Shown here in pieces: positions 33,416-42,343 of a stretch of DNA of 45,004 nucleotides (position 1 is the first letter of the stretch; every line of letters starts with the position of its first letter). The stretch spans positions 1 through 45,004 of the forward strand of contig JAZQIO010000055.1 in NCBI GenBank assembly GCA_045541135.1, read 5' to 3'. The notes below the pieces were generated by a model that saw only the letters and a list, made by a program, of their open reading frames with translations, was not told the DNA's origin and did not search any database. A program made the translations under genes and the position numbers. This DNA is from CAZNKU01 sp045541135 (GTDB lineage: Bacteria > Bacillota > Clostridia > Monoglobales > Firm-18).

Positions 33416-33444
33416 ATTATATCACAAAAATTATTATAATGCAA
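33416..33444 (-). promoter_or_regulatory. Promoter of the membrane protein gene
   Basis: Minus strand: TTGCAT (33444-33439), 17-base spacer, TATAAT (33421-33416), giving a leader of only about 15 bases. Confidence 0.6.
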
Positions 33445-33453
33445 ATAATTACC

Positions 33454-33483
33454 TTGACAAATTGTTACAAAAAATTATATAAT
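33454..33483 (+). promoter_or_regulatory. Promoter of sigH
   Basis: TTGACA (33454-33459), 18-base spacer, TATAAT (33478-33483). The SigH start codon follows at 33515. Confidence 0.7.
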
Positions 33484-33514
33484 AATTACGATAATGATGT
33501 TAAAGGAGTGTAGT

Positions 33515-34132
33515 ATGCAAAATAACTTAAGTAATCTTAGTGATGAACAATTGGTTTTGCTGGCTGCTGAAGGCAACTCATCTGCTGAAGAAATGGTACT
33601 CCATCGGTATAAGAACTATGTTAAAAGTAAGGCGAGAACATACTACCTTATAGGTGCTGACAACGACGATGTCGTACAGGAAGGTATGATAGGACTTTAC
33701 AAAGCCGTAAGGGATTTTAATCCTCAAAAAAACATCACCTTTAAAACATTTGCGGATGTATGTATTACAAGGCAAATCCTCACAGCAATACGAACGGCAA
33801 ACAGAAACAAACACAATCCGCTTAATGCATCTGTTTCAATAAATGCTCCGGTATTCGGCGATGATTCCGAAACCACATTTGTGAATTTCATCCAACAGAA
33901 TTCCGTGTCAAATCCGGAGGAAATTTATATTATAGATGAGACTCTATGCGAAATCAAAAATGAAATTTCAAAAAAACTAAGCGGTTTTGAAAATCAAGTT
34001 TTAGAACTCTATTTAGACGGTTTGTCGTATATTGAAATTTCTGAAACAATGAACAAATCTTTAAAATCCATAGACAATGCACTTCAGCGCATAAAGAAAA
34101 AACTTATGGATTCCAACAAATTTGATAATTAG
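33515..34132 (+). CDS. sigH: RNA polymerase sigma-H factor (Spo0H-like)
   Basis: A 205-residue sigma-70-type factor. Region 2 has YKNYVKSKARTYYLIGADNDDVVQEGMIGLYKAVRDF, nearly the same as in B. subtilis SigH, then FADVCITRQILTAIRTANRNKHNPLN. Region 4 is LELYLDGLSYIEISETMNKSLKSIDNALQRIKKKL. In Bacillus it controls entry into sporulation and, in many Firmicutes, competence. ATG at 33515 has AAAGGAG at 6-base spacing; the two ATGs at 33494/33497 precede the ribosome site. It points to a spore-forming ancestry, though nothing else in the window proves sporulation. Confidence 0.93.
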   Translation: MQNNLSNLSDEQLVLLAAEGNSSAEEMVLHRYKNYVKSKARTYYLIGADNDDVVQEGMIGLYKAVRDFNPQKNITFKTFADVCITRQILTAIRTANRNKHNPLNASVSINAPVFGDDSETTFVNFIQQNSVSNPEEIYIIDETLCEIKNEISKKLSGFENQVLELYLDGLSYIEISETMNKSLKSIDNALQRIKKKLMDSNKFDN

Positions 34133-34205
34133 CACAATATGTGCTTTTTATACGATGCTTCTAACCTAGGCATCAAAGAAATTTTTTAAAGTGAGGTAAA
34201 AGGTT

Positions 34206-34490
34206 ATGTACGAAGACAAGACATTAGTATGCAAAGATTGTGGAAACGAATTCGTTTTTACAGCAGGCGAACAGGAGTTCTATGCTGAAAAAGGTTTCCA
34301 GAATGAGCCTACAAGATGCAAAGATTGCCGCGTAGCACGCAAGGAAGCTATTAAAGCTTCAAGAGAAATGCATGTTGCAGTTTGTGCTGAGTGCGGTGGA
34401 GAGGCTAAGGTTCCATTCAAACCTAAGAATGATCGTCCAATCTACTGCAGTGAATGCTTCGCAAAGTTGAAAGAATCTGAAGAAGCGTAA
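34206..34490 (+). CDS. Zinc-ribbon domain protein
   Basis: A 94-residue cytosolic protein with two zinc-binding sites: CKDCGNEFVF...CKDC (first ribbon, with EQEFYAEKGF) and CAECGGEAKVPF...RPIYCSEC (second, CxxC-DRP-YCxxCF type). Such proteins are common in Firmicutes near housekeeping genes; a nucleic-acid or protein-binding role is assumed but not shown. ATG at 34206 has GTGAGGTAAAAGG upstream. It lies 73 bases after sigH, with a small GATGC/GCATC hairpin between, and is closed by a strong terminator. Confidence 0.85.
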   Translation: MYEDKTLVCKDCGNEFVFTAGEQEFYAEKGFQNEPTRCKDCRVARKEAIKASREMHVAVCAECGGEAKVPFKPKNDRPIYCSECFAKLKESEEA

Positions 34491-34511
34491 TAGATATAGG
34501 CTATGTAAATA

Positions 34512-34540
34512 ACGGAGTGATTTAATCACTCCGTTTTTTA
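34512..34540 (+). terminator. Terminator of the zinc-ribbon gene
   Basis: Stem ACGGAGTGA (34512-34520) / TCACTCCGT (34526-34534) followed by a T-run. Confidence 0.9.
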
Positions 34541-34621
34541 TTTTTGTCTCTGTACGAGATAAGTATTGGTATGCATAAATGACTTTTTTATTCATTTACT
34601 ATGAATGACTATTTAGAAAAC

Positions 34622-34660
34622 AAAAAGGAGCAAGGTGTATTTCAACCTTGCTCCCTTTTT
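34622..34660. terminator. Bidirectional terminator after the small lipoprotein gene
   Basis: Stem GGAGCAAGGT (34627-34636) / ACCTTGCTCC (34645-34654), with A-run before and T-run after, so it works on both strands. On the minus strand it lies 45 bases after the lipoprotein stop. Confidence 0.85.
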
Positions 34661-34698
34661 AATGTATATGCTGTTTAGTTCAACAAATTGGAATTTGG

Positions 34699-35040
34699 TT
34701 AGCTGTTTTTCATTTCTACAAGCACGGCATCTTCGACTGCAAAATAATCAGCAGTGTTACTGCTGAATCCCGCAGCTTTCCATGCTTGCTCAAATGTAAT
34801 GGTTTCAATGTTACTCAAAAACACAAAAGTAGAATCAACAGCAGCATTGTGCATTCTTCCTTTGATTTCCAGCCTGTATTGATATGTATGTCCATCAACT
34901 TGCCATGTACCATCGTCCATTTTATAGTATGTTTTCATATTTCCCTCAATAATATCGGAATATGTTGTGGGTTGATTGTTGCAACCTGCTAAAGACAAAA
35001 CACAAACCAAAGCCAAAACTAATGCTATCAACTTTTTCAT
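34699..35040 (-). CDS. Small putative lipoprotein
   Basis: 113 residues: type II signal peptide MKKLIALVLALVCVLSLAGC with a clear LAGC lipobox, then a mature domain of about 93 residues (MKTYYKMDDGTWQVDGHTYQ, NAAVDSTFVFLSNIETITFEQAWKAAGF) that I do not recognise. ATG at 35040 has AAGGAGG upstream. Promoter at 35133-35161. A single-gene unit; function unknown. Confidence 0.78.
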   Translation of the reverse strand: MKKLIALVLALVCVLSLAGCNNQPTTYSDIIEGNMKTYYKMDDGTWQVDGHTYQYRLEIKGRMHNAAVDSTFVFLSNIETITFEQAWKAAGFSSNTADYFAVEDAVLVEMKNS

Positions 35041-35132
35041 ACACTTATCCTCCTTGTCAAATTCTTATTCATCTAACTCTTTCTTTGTCTATATAGACTG
35101 ATAAATTAGAAAAAGTTCCAATTTCTGACTAT

Positions 35133-35161
35133 ATTATATCATACTTTTGCTAATTTGTCAC
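35133..35161 (-). promoter_or_regulatory. Promoter of the small lipoprotein gene
   Basis: Minus strand: GTGACA (35161-35156), 17-base spacer, TATAAT (35138-35133). It lies just past the end of the transposase remnant. Confidence 0.55.
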
Positions 35162-35188
35162 GTTACGGAGACAAAATTAACAAAATTG

Positions 35189-35575
35189 TTAACTTAACAT
35201 ACCTTTTAAGTCAAAGGATATAGGCTTATCTTTAAACTTGTTAAGAGGTATCTTTTTAGCCTGATTGGATAACAGAGTAATTATATCATAGGCTTGTTCA
35301 AGATAGGATTTGTGCTTGTTCTTCTCAACCCAATAGAATAGCGCCAAGTAATAGTCAAGAAATTTGGAAGATACACCATGATATAGATACATAAAATCAC
35401 TTATATTGTGGTGATAACCATTGATATGACCAAGACTATATCCACCACTTGTATGCTTTCCACTTGGTATTTGCTTTAATGGTATCTTGTGCTTGTTTGC
35501 TACTGTCTTATATGCTCTGTGGCTGTCTGTAATTAAAACAGTATCTTCCGTAAAGTGTGGTAAAAATGTAATCAT
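35189..35575 (-). pseudogene. IS1595-type transposase, C-terminal remnant
   Basis: 128 residues matching the C-terminal half of IS1595/ISXO2-like DDE transposases: LITDSHRAYKTVANKH (second Asp region), then GGYSLGHINGYHHNISDFMYLYHGVSSKFLDYYLALFYWVEKN. The N-terminal zinc ribbon and the first catalytic Asp are missing; the frame begins at an internal ATG next to the beta-glucuronidase terminator. No terminal inverted repeats or target duplication could be found, so it is a decayed fragment rather than a mobile unit. Confidence 0.82.
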
Positions 35576-35577
35576 TC

Positions 35578-35619
35578 AATATTAAAAGTCTGTGAGATAT
35601 CTCACAGACTTTTAATATT
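35578..35619. terminator. 42-bp perfect palindrome, likely terminator of beta-glucuronidase
   Basis: The left half (35578-35598) is the exact reverse complement of the right half (35599-35619), with core TCTGTGAGATATCTCACAGA and AAAAG/CTTTT flanks ending in TTTTAATATT. It includes the beta-glucuronidase stop codon and touches the transposase remnant, so it may also mark the breakpoint of the IS. Confidence 0.7.
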
Positions 35620-37294
35620 ACAACCAATATTTTTCGAATTTTTCTTTTACAACGTCATAAGACATTTTTGGTCTTCTGTATTCGTCTACAATACCTTTGT
35701 TGTTATGGCATCTTGCACGAGTTGACCACCATTTGTCCTCTTCGTTAGTTTTTTCGTCAGTTACACGACAATCAGCAAATTGCCATATAAACACACCTGA
35801 AATTTCATATTCATTCATATATGCTTCCAGCGTATCACCAATAAGTTTCGCCTGATAATCCTCACTCCATCTGCAAAGACTTCTGTCACGGTAACCGTAC
35901 ATTGCTGCTGCACCAAATTCTGTCATAAAGAAGGGTTTACCTGCCCCTCCTACCTTTCTTGACCAATCAATAAGTTTTCTCATTCTTATCTCAACAGGCT
36001 CTGCTGTATACCAGCCTGAATATACGTTCATAGAAACTATATCAACAAGATCAAAACACAAGTCCTCAAAATACTTACATGATGCAAAGCTTGTAGGTCT
36101 TGTTTTATCAAGACTTTTAATCTGTTCAAACTGTTTTCTGTACATTTCTCTTCCTTCAGGTGTTTCGGAAGCGCATTCATTCATAATACCCCAAATTACT
36201 ATTGAAGGGTGATTGTAATGATTTTCAATCATTTCATCAATGCAATCTTTACACTGTCTTTCAAAGTTGGGATTTTGCATCATTTTCAGAGTCAAACCCC
36301 TTGCATGATTTTCCTCCCACACCATTATTCCGCGTCCATCACAAAGGTCAAGCATTCTTTCGTCATTAGGATAGTGGCAGGTACGGAGTGCATTTACACC
36401 CATATCCTGCATTAAATCCATATCCTGAATAATGTGCTGCAAAGTTACCGCACATCCATCTATGGCATAATCCTCATGGCGGTTAAATCCCTTAAGACGT
36501 ACTCTTTCTCCGTTTACATATATATACTTACCTTTTACCTCAACTGTTCTGAATCCAACACGTTCAATAAGATCATCCACTTCTTCTCCATCAACGGACA
36601 CTACAATGTTTAACATATACAAGTTTGCTTCTTTGTTTGACCACGGTTTTACATCCAAAAATTCATTTTCGAAAACTACTGTCTTTTCACTGTTCTTTTC
36701 AACGGTAACATTCTGCGACATTTTATTATTTTCAATATTCCCGTTAATTTCTGTCACTATATCATTATCTGATACATTGCAAATAACAACTTCCGTCTTT
36801 GCATACCATTTATTTTCTTTTGTATATGGTGTAAAGTGTATATACTTAACATAAACATCTGAAATGTTTTCCAAAGCCACCGGACGTGTAATGCCGCCAT
36901 ATGTATAGTAGTCATTATGAATATGAAGTGCCGAAGCCTCTGTAAAGGTATTATCCACACATACTATAATTTCGTGTTCACCCTTTTCTACATTTTTTAC
37001 AACCGCAGAAAACGGTGTAAAAGCATTATAGTGATGCGCAATCTTAACTCCGTCAAAATAAACATCTGCTGTATGACTTACACCTTTAAATTCAAGACGA
37101 ATATTGCCTGTTCTGTCTATATAAACTTTTTTTGAATATTCGCCTTTACCTCTGTATGCAAGCATATCCGGATGCTGTTCCCAACAACCGGGAACAGGTA
37201 ACTTGTACTGCTTGCCATCCTCCTTACGAAAATCCCATAAACCTTCAAGTTCTTTTATATTTCTTATGCGATGATTCTCAAATAATCTTATCAT
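35618..37294 (-). CDS. uidA: Beta-glucuronidase (glycoside hydrolase family 2)
   Basis: A cytosolic GH2 enzyme of 558 residues with sugar-binding, immunoglobulin-like and TIM-barrel domains. Acid/base Glu at about 373 (IWGIMNECASE), nucleophile Glu at about 459 (FFMTEFGAAAMYGY), and the barrel motif GFNRHEDYAIDG. NNKG at about 531-534 aligns with the Asn-x-Lys pair that binds the glucuronate carboxylate in E. coli GusA, so beta-glucuronidase is favoured over beta-galactosidase. No signal peptide. ATG at 37294, GAGAGGTG upstream. It is monocistronic with no transporter nearby; the sugar must enter through a system elsewhere. Typical of gut bacteria that use host or drug glucuronides. Confidence 0.88.
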   Translation of the reverse strand: MIRLFENHRIRNIKELEGLWDFRKEDGKQYKLPVPGCWEQHPDMLAYRGKGEYSKKVYIDRTGNIRLEFKGVSHTADVYFDGVKIAHHYNAFTPFSAVVKNVEKGEHEIIVCVDNTFTEASALHIHNDYYTYGGITRPVALENISDVYVKYIHFTPYTKENKWYAKTEVVICNVSDNDIVTEINGNIENNKMSQNVTVEKNSEKTVVFENEFLDVKPWSNKEANLYMLNIVVSVDGEEVDDLIERVGFRTVEVKGKYIYVNGERVRLKGFNRHEDYAIDGCAVTLQHIIQDMDLMQDMGVNALRTCHYPNDERMLDLCDGRGIMVWEENHARGLTLKMMQNPNFERQCKDCIDEMIENHYNHPSIVIWGIMNECASETPEGREMYRKQFEQIKSLDKTRPTSFASCKYFEDLCFDLVDIVSMNVYSGWYTAEPVEIRMRKLIDWSRKVGGAGKPFFMTEFGAAAMYGYRDRSLCRWSEDYQAKLIGDTLEAYMNEYEISGVFIWQFADCRVTDEKTNEEDKWWSTRARCHNNKGIVDEYRRPKMSYDVVKEKFEKYWL

Positions 37295-37324
37295 TATATT
37301 TATACACCTCTCTGGTTTTTCTGT

Positions 37325-37353
37325 ATTTTAACACGATACCGTATATGTGTCAA
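37325..37353 (-). promoter_or_regulatory. Promoter of the beta-glucuronidase gene
   Basis: Minus strand: TTGACA (37353-37348), 17-base spacer, TAAAAT (37330-37325) with TGT before it. Confidence 0.7.
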
Positions 37354-37404
37354 TTGAGTTTTTACACCATGTGAATAATATATTAAAAAATGTCAACTAT
37401 ATAC

Positions 37405-37443
37405 AAAAGTGCTGTCATAAAACAAATCATTATATGACAGCAC
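37405..37443 (-). terminator. Terminator of the M16-M16-lgt unit
   Basis: Minus strand: GTGCTGTCAT (37443-37434) / ATGACAGCAC (37418-37409) with a 15-base loop, followed by TTTTG. It lies 8 bases after the lgt stop. Confidence 0.75.
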
Positions 37444-37450
37444 CATAATA

Positions 37451-38257
37451 CTATTCTGTTTTGGATTTATGTAATTTATATCTTTTATAAGATATTATAA
37501 TTACACCACACAGTACCGCTAATGCTGCAAGCAACTGTGAAATACGAATATTTGTAGACCACACATAAAGCGAATCCGAACGCAATCCTTCTATCCACGC
37601 ACGACCCAAGCCATACCATACAACATAAAGCAGAAAAATTTCCCCATCAAACTTCTTATGTTTGCGATAGAAAAAAAGTATTGCAAAACCAATTATATTC
37701 CATAGACTTTCGTACAAAAATGTGGGGTGTACAGGCACATGAAAATCTCCGCCTTCCACAAACATTCCCCATGGTAAATCAGTCGGACCACCATAGGCTT
37801 CACCATTCATAAAATTTCCCCATCTGCCTATTGACTGACCTATTAAAAAGCCCATACCCGCAAGGTCTGCAACCTTGGCAACACACAACTTCTTTTTTCG
37901 CAAATAAATAATACCGGAGGCTACACCTGCAATAATACCGCCGTATATCGCAAGACCTCCCTCCCATATTTTAAAAACGTCCCAAAAGTTACTGTAACTG
38001 TCAATCGAAAACAACACATAATAAATTCTGGCACCTATAATTGCCGAAGGAATACTTATTAAAGCTACATCTAAAATGGTATCCGAGGATACTCCGATGC
38101 GTTTACCTTCCCAAATTGAAAAAGCAACAGCAAGAATTATCCCGGTAACAATAAGTAAAGCGTACCATCTTATTTCCAAGCCAAATAAGCTTATTGACGG
38201 ATTAATATGAAAATTCAAACCAATATGCGGAAACGAAACCAAAAAAGTATTTCCCAT
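37451..38257 (-). CDS. lgt: Prolipoprotein diacylglyceryl transferase
   Basis: A membrane enzyme adding diacylglycerol to the lipobox Cys of prolipoproteins such as the two found in this window. 268 residues with about seven helices; signature GQSIGRWGNFMNGEAYGGP (about 138-156), EIRWYALLIVTG near the N-terminus and HPTFLYESLWN. The ATG at 38257 shares its A with the stop of the upstream M16 gene (TAATG), so it is translationally coupled to it. Confidence 0.95.
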   Translation of the reverse strand: MGNTFLVSFPHIGLNFHINPSISLFGLEIRWYALLIVTGIILAVAFSIWEGKRIGVSSDTILDVALISIPSAIIGARIYYVLFSIDSYSNFWDVFKIWEGGLAIYGGIIAGVASGIIYLRKKKLCVAKVADLAGMGFLIGQSIGRWGNFMNGEAYGGPTDLPWGMFVEGGDFHVPVHPTFLYESLWNIIGFAILFFYRKHKKFDGEIFLLYVVWYGLGRAWIEGLRSDSLYVWSTNIRISQLLAALAVLCGVIIISYKRYKLHKSKTE

Positions 38258-39549
38258 TATTCATCACCGTTACTTTCATATGGTCTTATAACTGACATAA
38301 CACAGTTTTTTTCATCAAAAAGTTCATTAAAGCGAAGTTTAATGTCCTCAAGTTTTATATCTTTCACAATGTCGGAATACTCAAAAATGTTTATATTTTT
38401 GAATAAATCGGAAATCATTGTGTTGGATACTCCCTCAACACTGTTCCACATACGAAGATATCTGGCAATTTCAACTTTTTTAATTCTTTCAAATTCTTCT
38501 TCCGTAAATTCAGTTTTAGCAAATGAGTCTAATATGGTTGAAAGTACTTTATCAGGGTTGCTACTTTCCCCGCTGAATGAGGCAAAACCATAGCTTACCT
38601 CGCCTTCATAATCGGCATCAAAGCTATCGTTTATAATACCTTCTGTATACATTTTGTTATAAAGATCGCTACCCTCACCTGTTAAAATTTCAAGAAGTAT
38701 TGATGTTACAATTTCTTTTTTCAGAAGTTTTGAACCGCCATAACCAACATCATTATCCTTAAATCCAATCTGGAAAAGCGGTGTTGAAATGCTAAGCTTC
38801 TGCTCCTTATATTTTTTATTTATTGTTTTAGGCTCTTCAGGCAAATATCTTTTGATTTCAGTATTAGGGCTTGCCTTCACATGCTTTTCAACAAGCTCTG
38901 CAACCTTATTGCAGTCTACATTACCACAGGTAAATAAAATCATATTTGTAGGATTATAAAATGTATTATAGCATTTATAAAGCAAGTCCTTATCGATTTC
39001 TGCAATACTTTCCACAGTACCTGCAATATCCTTTTTTACGGGATGATTCACATACAAGCAGTCAAGCAAATTGAAAAATACTCTCCAGCCGGGATCATCA
39101 TCGTACATTCTTATTTCCTGCCCTATTATTCCCTGTTCCTTGTCTACATTTTCCTTTGTAAAATAGGGATTACTTACAAAATCTAAAAGTATTTCTAAAT
39201 TTTCATAGTACTTATCTGTACAGGAATACAAATATACAGTTGAATTAAAGCTTGTAAAAGCATTTGCATTTGCCCCGGTCATACTGTAAGCATCAAAGGC
39301 ATTGGAACCGTCAGGCTGTTCAAACAACTTATGTTCAAGAAAATGTGCCACACCGTCAGGAATTTCAGTATACTCACTTTCTCCGGGAATAATAAAGCGA
39401 TAATCTATTGAACCGTAATTTGTAGCAAAAGCCGCATAGCTTTTGCTGTGCTCTTTTTTAGGCAACACATACACGGTAAGACCGCTTTTGTGTACACCTT
39501 TATACAAAACTTCGTTTAGTCTTTTATCTTCAATTTTCTCAAAATTCAT
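38257..39549 (-). CDS. M16 family metallopeptidase, active subunit (YmfH-like)
   Basis: A 430-residue M16 (pitrilysin/processing-peptidase-like) protein. The inverted zinc motif HxxEH is present as VAHFLEHKLFEQ (about 66-77), followed by the downstream Glu in EQGIIGQEIRMYDDDPG. The second half is the non-catalytic M16 repeat. It is coupled to the upstream inactive partner (TGATG) and to lgt downstream. In Firmicutes such YmfF/YmfH pairs are conserved; a role in peptide or lipoprotein turnover is suspected but unproven. Confidence 0.9.
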   Translation of the reverse strand: MNFEKIEDKRLNEVLYKGVHKSGLTVYVLPKKEHSKSYAAFATNYGSIDYRFIIPGESEYTEIPDGVAHFLEHKLFEQPDGSNAFDAYSMTGANANAFTSFNSTVYLYSCTDKYYENLEILLDFVSNPYFTKENVDKEQGIIGQEIRMYDDDPGWRVFFNLLDCLYVNHPVKKDIAGTVESIAEIDKDLLYKCYNTFYNPTNMILFTCGNVDCNKVAELVEKHVKASPNTEIKRYLPEEPKTINKKYKEQKLSISTPLFQIGFKDNDVGYGGSKLLKKEIVTSILLEILTGEGSDLYNKMYTEGIINDSFDADYEGEVSYGFASFSGESSNPDKVLSTILDSFAKTEFTEEEFERIKKVEIARYLRMWNSVEGVSNTMISDLFKNINIFEYSDIVKDIKLEDIKLRFNELFDEKNCVMSVIRPYESNGDE

Positions 39550-40808
39550 CAGTTTTCACATCCTTTAAGAAAATATACTGTATCAAGTTGAATTTTTTCG
39601 GCAACCCTCATTACATCTTCTTTTGTAACTTTTTTTATACTCTCGGCAAGTTCATCTAAAGTTATCATTTTGCCTGAGATAATTCTGCTTAGATAATAAT
39701 CATCCAAAATAAAGGGATTATCTGATGTGGAATTAATTGAATTGACTGTACCAAGTACAGCTGCTGACATTTCCATATCCGAAATATTTCCTTTTTTTAT
39801 ATCCTCCATCTGTACTAAAATCTCATCATATGCCTTTTGGAAATTTGAAACTTCAATACCTGAATTTATAAGCATAATCCCCTTAAGATAATCAACAGAT
39901 GAAGAAGCATAGTAGCATAGAGAAAGCTTTTCGCGTACATTGTTAAAAAGCTTGCTGAATATTCCGCAACCCAAAATTGAATTGTACATCATCATTGCGG
40001 GATAATCTCCATCGTTAACATATACATTGGTTCTAAAACCCATGCTAAGTTTACCCTGTACAATTTGTTGTTCTTCAGTTATTCTTTTTACCTCTGCTAC
40101 TTCTTTTTTTACGTCAGCAGGTTCAGAAACATTATATTCAACATTAATATCTGCAAACATTTTTTTTAGTTTTTCTGCTATGATATTAATATCAACATCA
40201 CCATTTACAAATATATCAACAGGACTTTTTAACACAACATTTTTGTAATGATTATAAAGTGTTGTCTTATCTATTTTGTCCAAATCTTCTATATATCCGA
40301 GTTTGGAAATCCCATAAGCTTCATCCTTACACATTATTTCGGTGCAACGTTTACTTGCATAAGAACGCTTATCATTAATAACAGATAAAATCTGTTGTTT
40401 TAGATTTTCCTTTTCCTGCTTTATATACACTTCGTTAAATGCTTCCTGCTTTAAAAAAGCACTATCTGCAAGCTTTAACACTTCATCAAAAATGTCGATT
40501 TCATCGTCCAGAAATTTGTCATTTATAAACTGAAAGTTTGCACACAAAAGCTGTCTTTCACATTTTTTTCGTACCGAAGTTGAAAATGCAGTACCGTAAA
40601 GACTATCAAGATATCTTGACAAAGCCTTTGTATCCTCAAAACCGGGACAACCTCGACGAAGAACCATTGATAGCAAAGAATTCAAGGTAGTTTCCTCCCT
40701 TGTCAACGGTCTTTGAATATATATGCTGAAGGTTGTTGTTTTAAATTTACATGTAGGAATATAATGCAAATTTATATTTTCTTTTATTTTTATTAATTCA
40801 GGTCTCAT
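39549..40808 (-). CDS. M16 family protein, inactive partner (YmfF-like)
   Basis: 419 residues of M16 fold, but where the zinc motif should be it reads LLSMVLRRGCPGFEDTKALSRYLDSLYG, without HxxEH. It is thus the non-catalytic partner of the following M16 gene, like the core/alpha subunit of processing peptidases. It includes the M16 C-terminal features NVREKLSLCYYASSS. ATG at 40808 has AAGGAAGTG upstream. A terminator lies just before it, so it should have its own promoter, which I could not identify with confidence. Confidence 0.88.
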   Translation of the reverse strand: MRPELIKIKENINLHYIPTCKFKTTTFSIYIQRPLTREETTLNSLLSMVLRRGCPGFEDTKALSRYLDSLYGTAFSTSVRKKCERQLLCANFQFINDKFLDDEIDIFDEVLKLADSAFLKQEAFNEVYIKQEKENLKQQILSVINDKRSYASKRCTEIMCKDEAYGISKLGYIEDLDKIDKTTLYNHYKNVVLKSPVDIFVNGDVDINIIAEKLKKMFADINVEYNVSEPADVKKEVAEVKRITEEQQIVQGKLSMGFRTNVYVNDGDYPAMMMYNSILGCGIFSKLFNNVREKLSLCYYASSSVDYLKGIMLINSGIEVSNFQKAYDEILVQMEDIKKGNISDMEMSAAVLGTVNSINSTSDNPFILDDYYLSRIISGKMITLDELAESIKKVTKEDVMRVAEKIQLDTVYFLKGCEN

Positions 40809-40828
40809 AAAAGCACTTCCTTTTTCAA

Positions 40829-40859
40829 AGAAAAAGCCCGAGGAACAATCATCGGGCTT
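40829..40859 (-). terminator. Terminator after the rsmE-membrane protein unit
   Basis: Minus strand: AAGCCCGA (40859-40852) / TCGGGCTT (40841-40834) with a 10-base loop and a T-rich tail. Confidence 0.85.
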
Positions 40860-40873
40860 ATTAGAATTATTTA

Positions 40874-41368
40874 TTATTTTTTACGGTTTATTTTATAATA
40901 TCTTATAAAATATACTGCAAATTCAGCTATCAAAGCAATACCCAACAACGGGAAAATCAAAAGTAACATCTTGGTAATAGAAGGATAAAGATTTGTTATA
41001 AAACCTATATTAAGCTTATCAACAATTTTATCACTTATGCACCAAAGTGCAAATACAGTTGTTATAAATGAGTATATGGACAAAATTTTAAATCCGTTCT
41101 TTTTCTTTATTATGCTCCAGATCAAAGAAACTATACCAATAACAAAAGTGATAATTGCAATAGCCTTCATAAAATCTATCATAGCAATATGTGTCCCATA
41201 ACCATATGATATATTTGCAATACCGTTATATGCGAATATTGACACAACCCCTATTAAAAGAGTGTACGCAAACTGCAGAAGAAAATCATTTATAACTTTT
41301 TCATTTCTTTTTGCCAGAGATACCTTTTCCCTTATACTATCATGTTTACTCTGTTTCATTTTTGCCAT
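40874..41368 (-). CDS. Small membrane protein of unknown function
   Basis: 164 residues: a basic cytosolic head (MAKMKQSKHDSIREKVSLAKRNEK) and four helices (about 30-50, 64-88, 95-112 and 128-155), with a basic tail YYKINRKK. No recognised family. The ATG is at 41368, 19 bases after the rsmE stop, so the two form one unit closed by a terminator. Its role cannot be inferred from rsmE. Confidence 0.7.
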   Translation of the reverse strand: MAKMKQSKHDSIREKVSLAKRNEKVINDFLLQFAYTLLIGVVSIFAYNGIANISYGYGTHIAMIDFMKAIAIITFVIGIVSLIWSIIKKKNGFKILSIYSFITTVFALWCISDKIVDKLNIGFITNLYPSITKMLLLIFPLLGIALIAEFAVYFIRYYKINRKK

Positions 41369-41387
41369 TAAACAAACACTCCTTTAA

Positions 41388-42107
41388 TTACATTTCATCA
41401 TTTTCATACATTATTATCGGCAACACCGCAGAAGCGGCAGTTTCTGTTCTTAAGATACGTTTACCAAGCGTTACGGTTTTAACTCCTGCACCAATTGCAG
41501 CTTCAACTTCTTTTAAGTCAAAACCACCCTCAGGTCCTATAAAGATTGATACAGTTTTATAGCTTGAAGATTGCAGAATTTTTTTTAAACCGTTTTTCTC
41601 TTCGCACTCATAAGGCATCAATGCAAGGTCATATTCCTTCATCTGTTCAATCGCATCGGTAAAACTGATTGTGGACATCACTTCCGGTATTATACCGCGT
41701 CCACACTGTTTTGCAGCCGATTCTGCAACCTTTGACCATCTTTCTGTTTTATCAGACGGCTTTACCACACACCGTTTGGTATACACAGGAACAATTTTAT
41801 TAATTCCAAGTTCTGTGGTTTTTTGAATGATATATTCCATTTTGCCTTGTTTCGGCAAGGCCTGATATAAAGTAACATCTACAGTCGGTTCAGCATCACA
41901 CACATACTTGCCGGTAATTTCTGCCACCACCTCTGTTTTGGAAATTGATGTTATAACCGCATCGTAATCAATTCCCTCACCATCACATACTATTATATTA
42001 TCACCTGCAGACATACGCAGAACTTTAGAAATATGTGAAACATCCTCACCTATTATTTTAAGTTCGTTACCATCAATACAGCCGGGCTTAGTAAAAAATT
42101 TAGGCAT
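41388..42107 (-). CDS. rsmE: 16S rRNA (uracil-1498-N3)-methyltransferase
   Basis: A SPOUT-class methyltransferase acting on m3U1498 of 16S rRNA. About 239 residues: N-terminal PUA-like part (MPKFFTKPGCIDGNELKIIG, HISKVLRM), then the knotted SAM-binding domain with QALPKQGKMEYIIQKTTELGI, IFIGPEGGF and LGKRILRTETAA. The start at ATG 42107 has AGAGGA upstream and gives the family N-terminus; the TTG at 42125 is less likely. It usually follows prmA, which is absent here. Upstream is a TTGTAT-17-TATAAT promoter (about 42158-42186). Confidence 0.95.
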   Translation of the reverse strand: MPKFFTKPGCIDGNELKIIGEDVSHISKVLRMSAGDNIIVCDGEGIDYDAVITSISKTEVVAEITGKYVCDAEPTVDVTLYQALPKQGKMEYIIQKTTELGINKIVPVYTKRCVVKPSDKTERWSKVAESAAKQCGRGIIPEVMSTISFTDAIEQMKEYDLALMPYECEEKNGLKKILQSSSYKTVSIFIGPEGGFDLKEVEAAIGAGVKTVTLGKRILRTETAASAVLPIIMYENDEM

Positions 42108-42157
42108 ATCAAAATCCTCTACCAATTTTTACACATTTTTAATATCAATCATTAAAC

Positions 42158-42186
42158 ATTATAACACCAATTTCAAAAAAATACAA
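42158..42186 (-). promoter_or_regulatory. Promoter of rsmE
   Basis: Minus strand: TTGTAT, 17-base spacer, TATAAT (42163-42158) with a TGT extension. Confidence 0.5.
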
Positions 42187-42278
42187 GTAAATATTACAAA
42201 AAAATATTATTTATATAATTATAAACATAAATATCCAACAAAAATCAACTATTTGTTGAATTTTTGTATATATTGACC

Positions 42279-42307
42279 TTGAAAAACTCACTAAAAGGGT
42301 GTATAAT
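42279..42307 (+). promoter_or_regulatory. Promoter of the TSCPD-serC-serA operon
   Basis: TTGAAA (42279-42284), 17-base spacer, TATAAT (42302-42307). Confidence 0.65.
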
Positions 42308-42343
42308 GTATAATCAGTAAGTTATATCTTGGAGGTTATAATT

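Noticed and set aside
35189..35575. Intact insertion sequence
   Set aside because: No N-terminal half, no inverted repeats and no target duplication.
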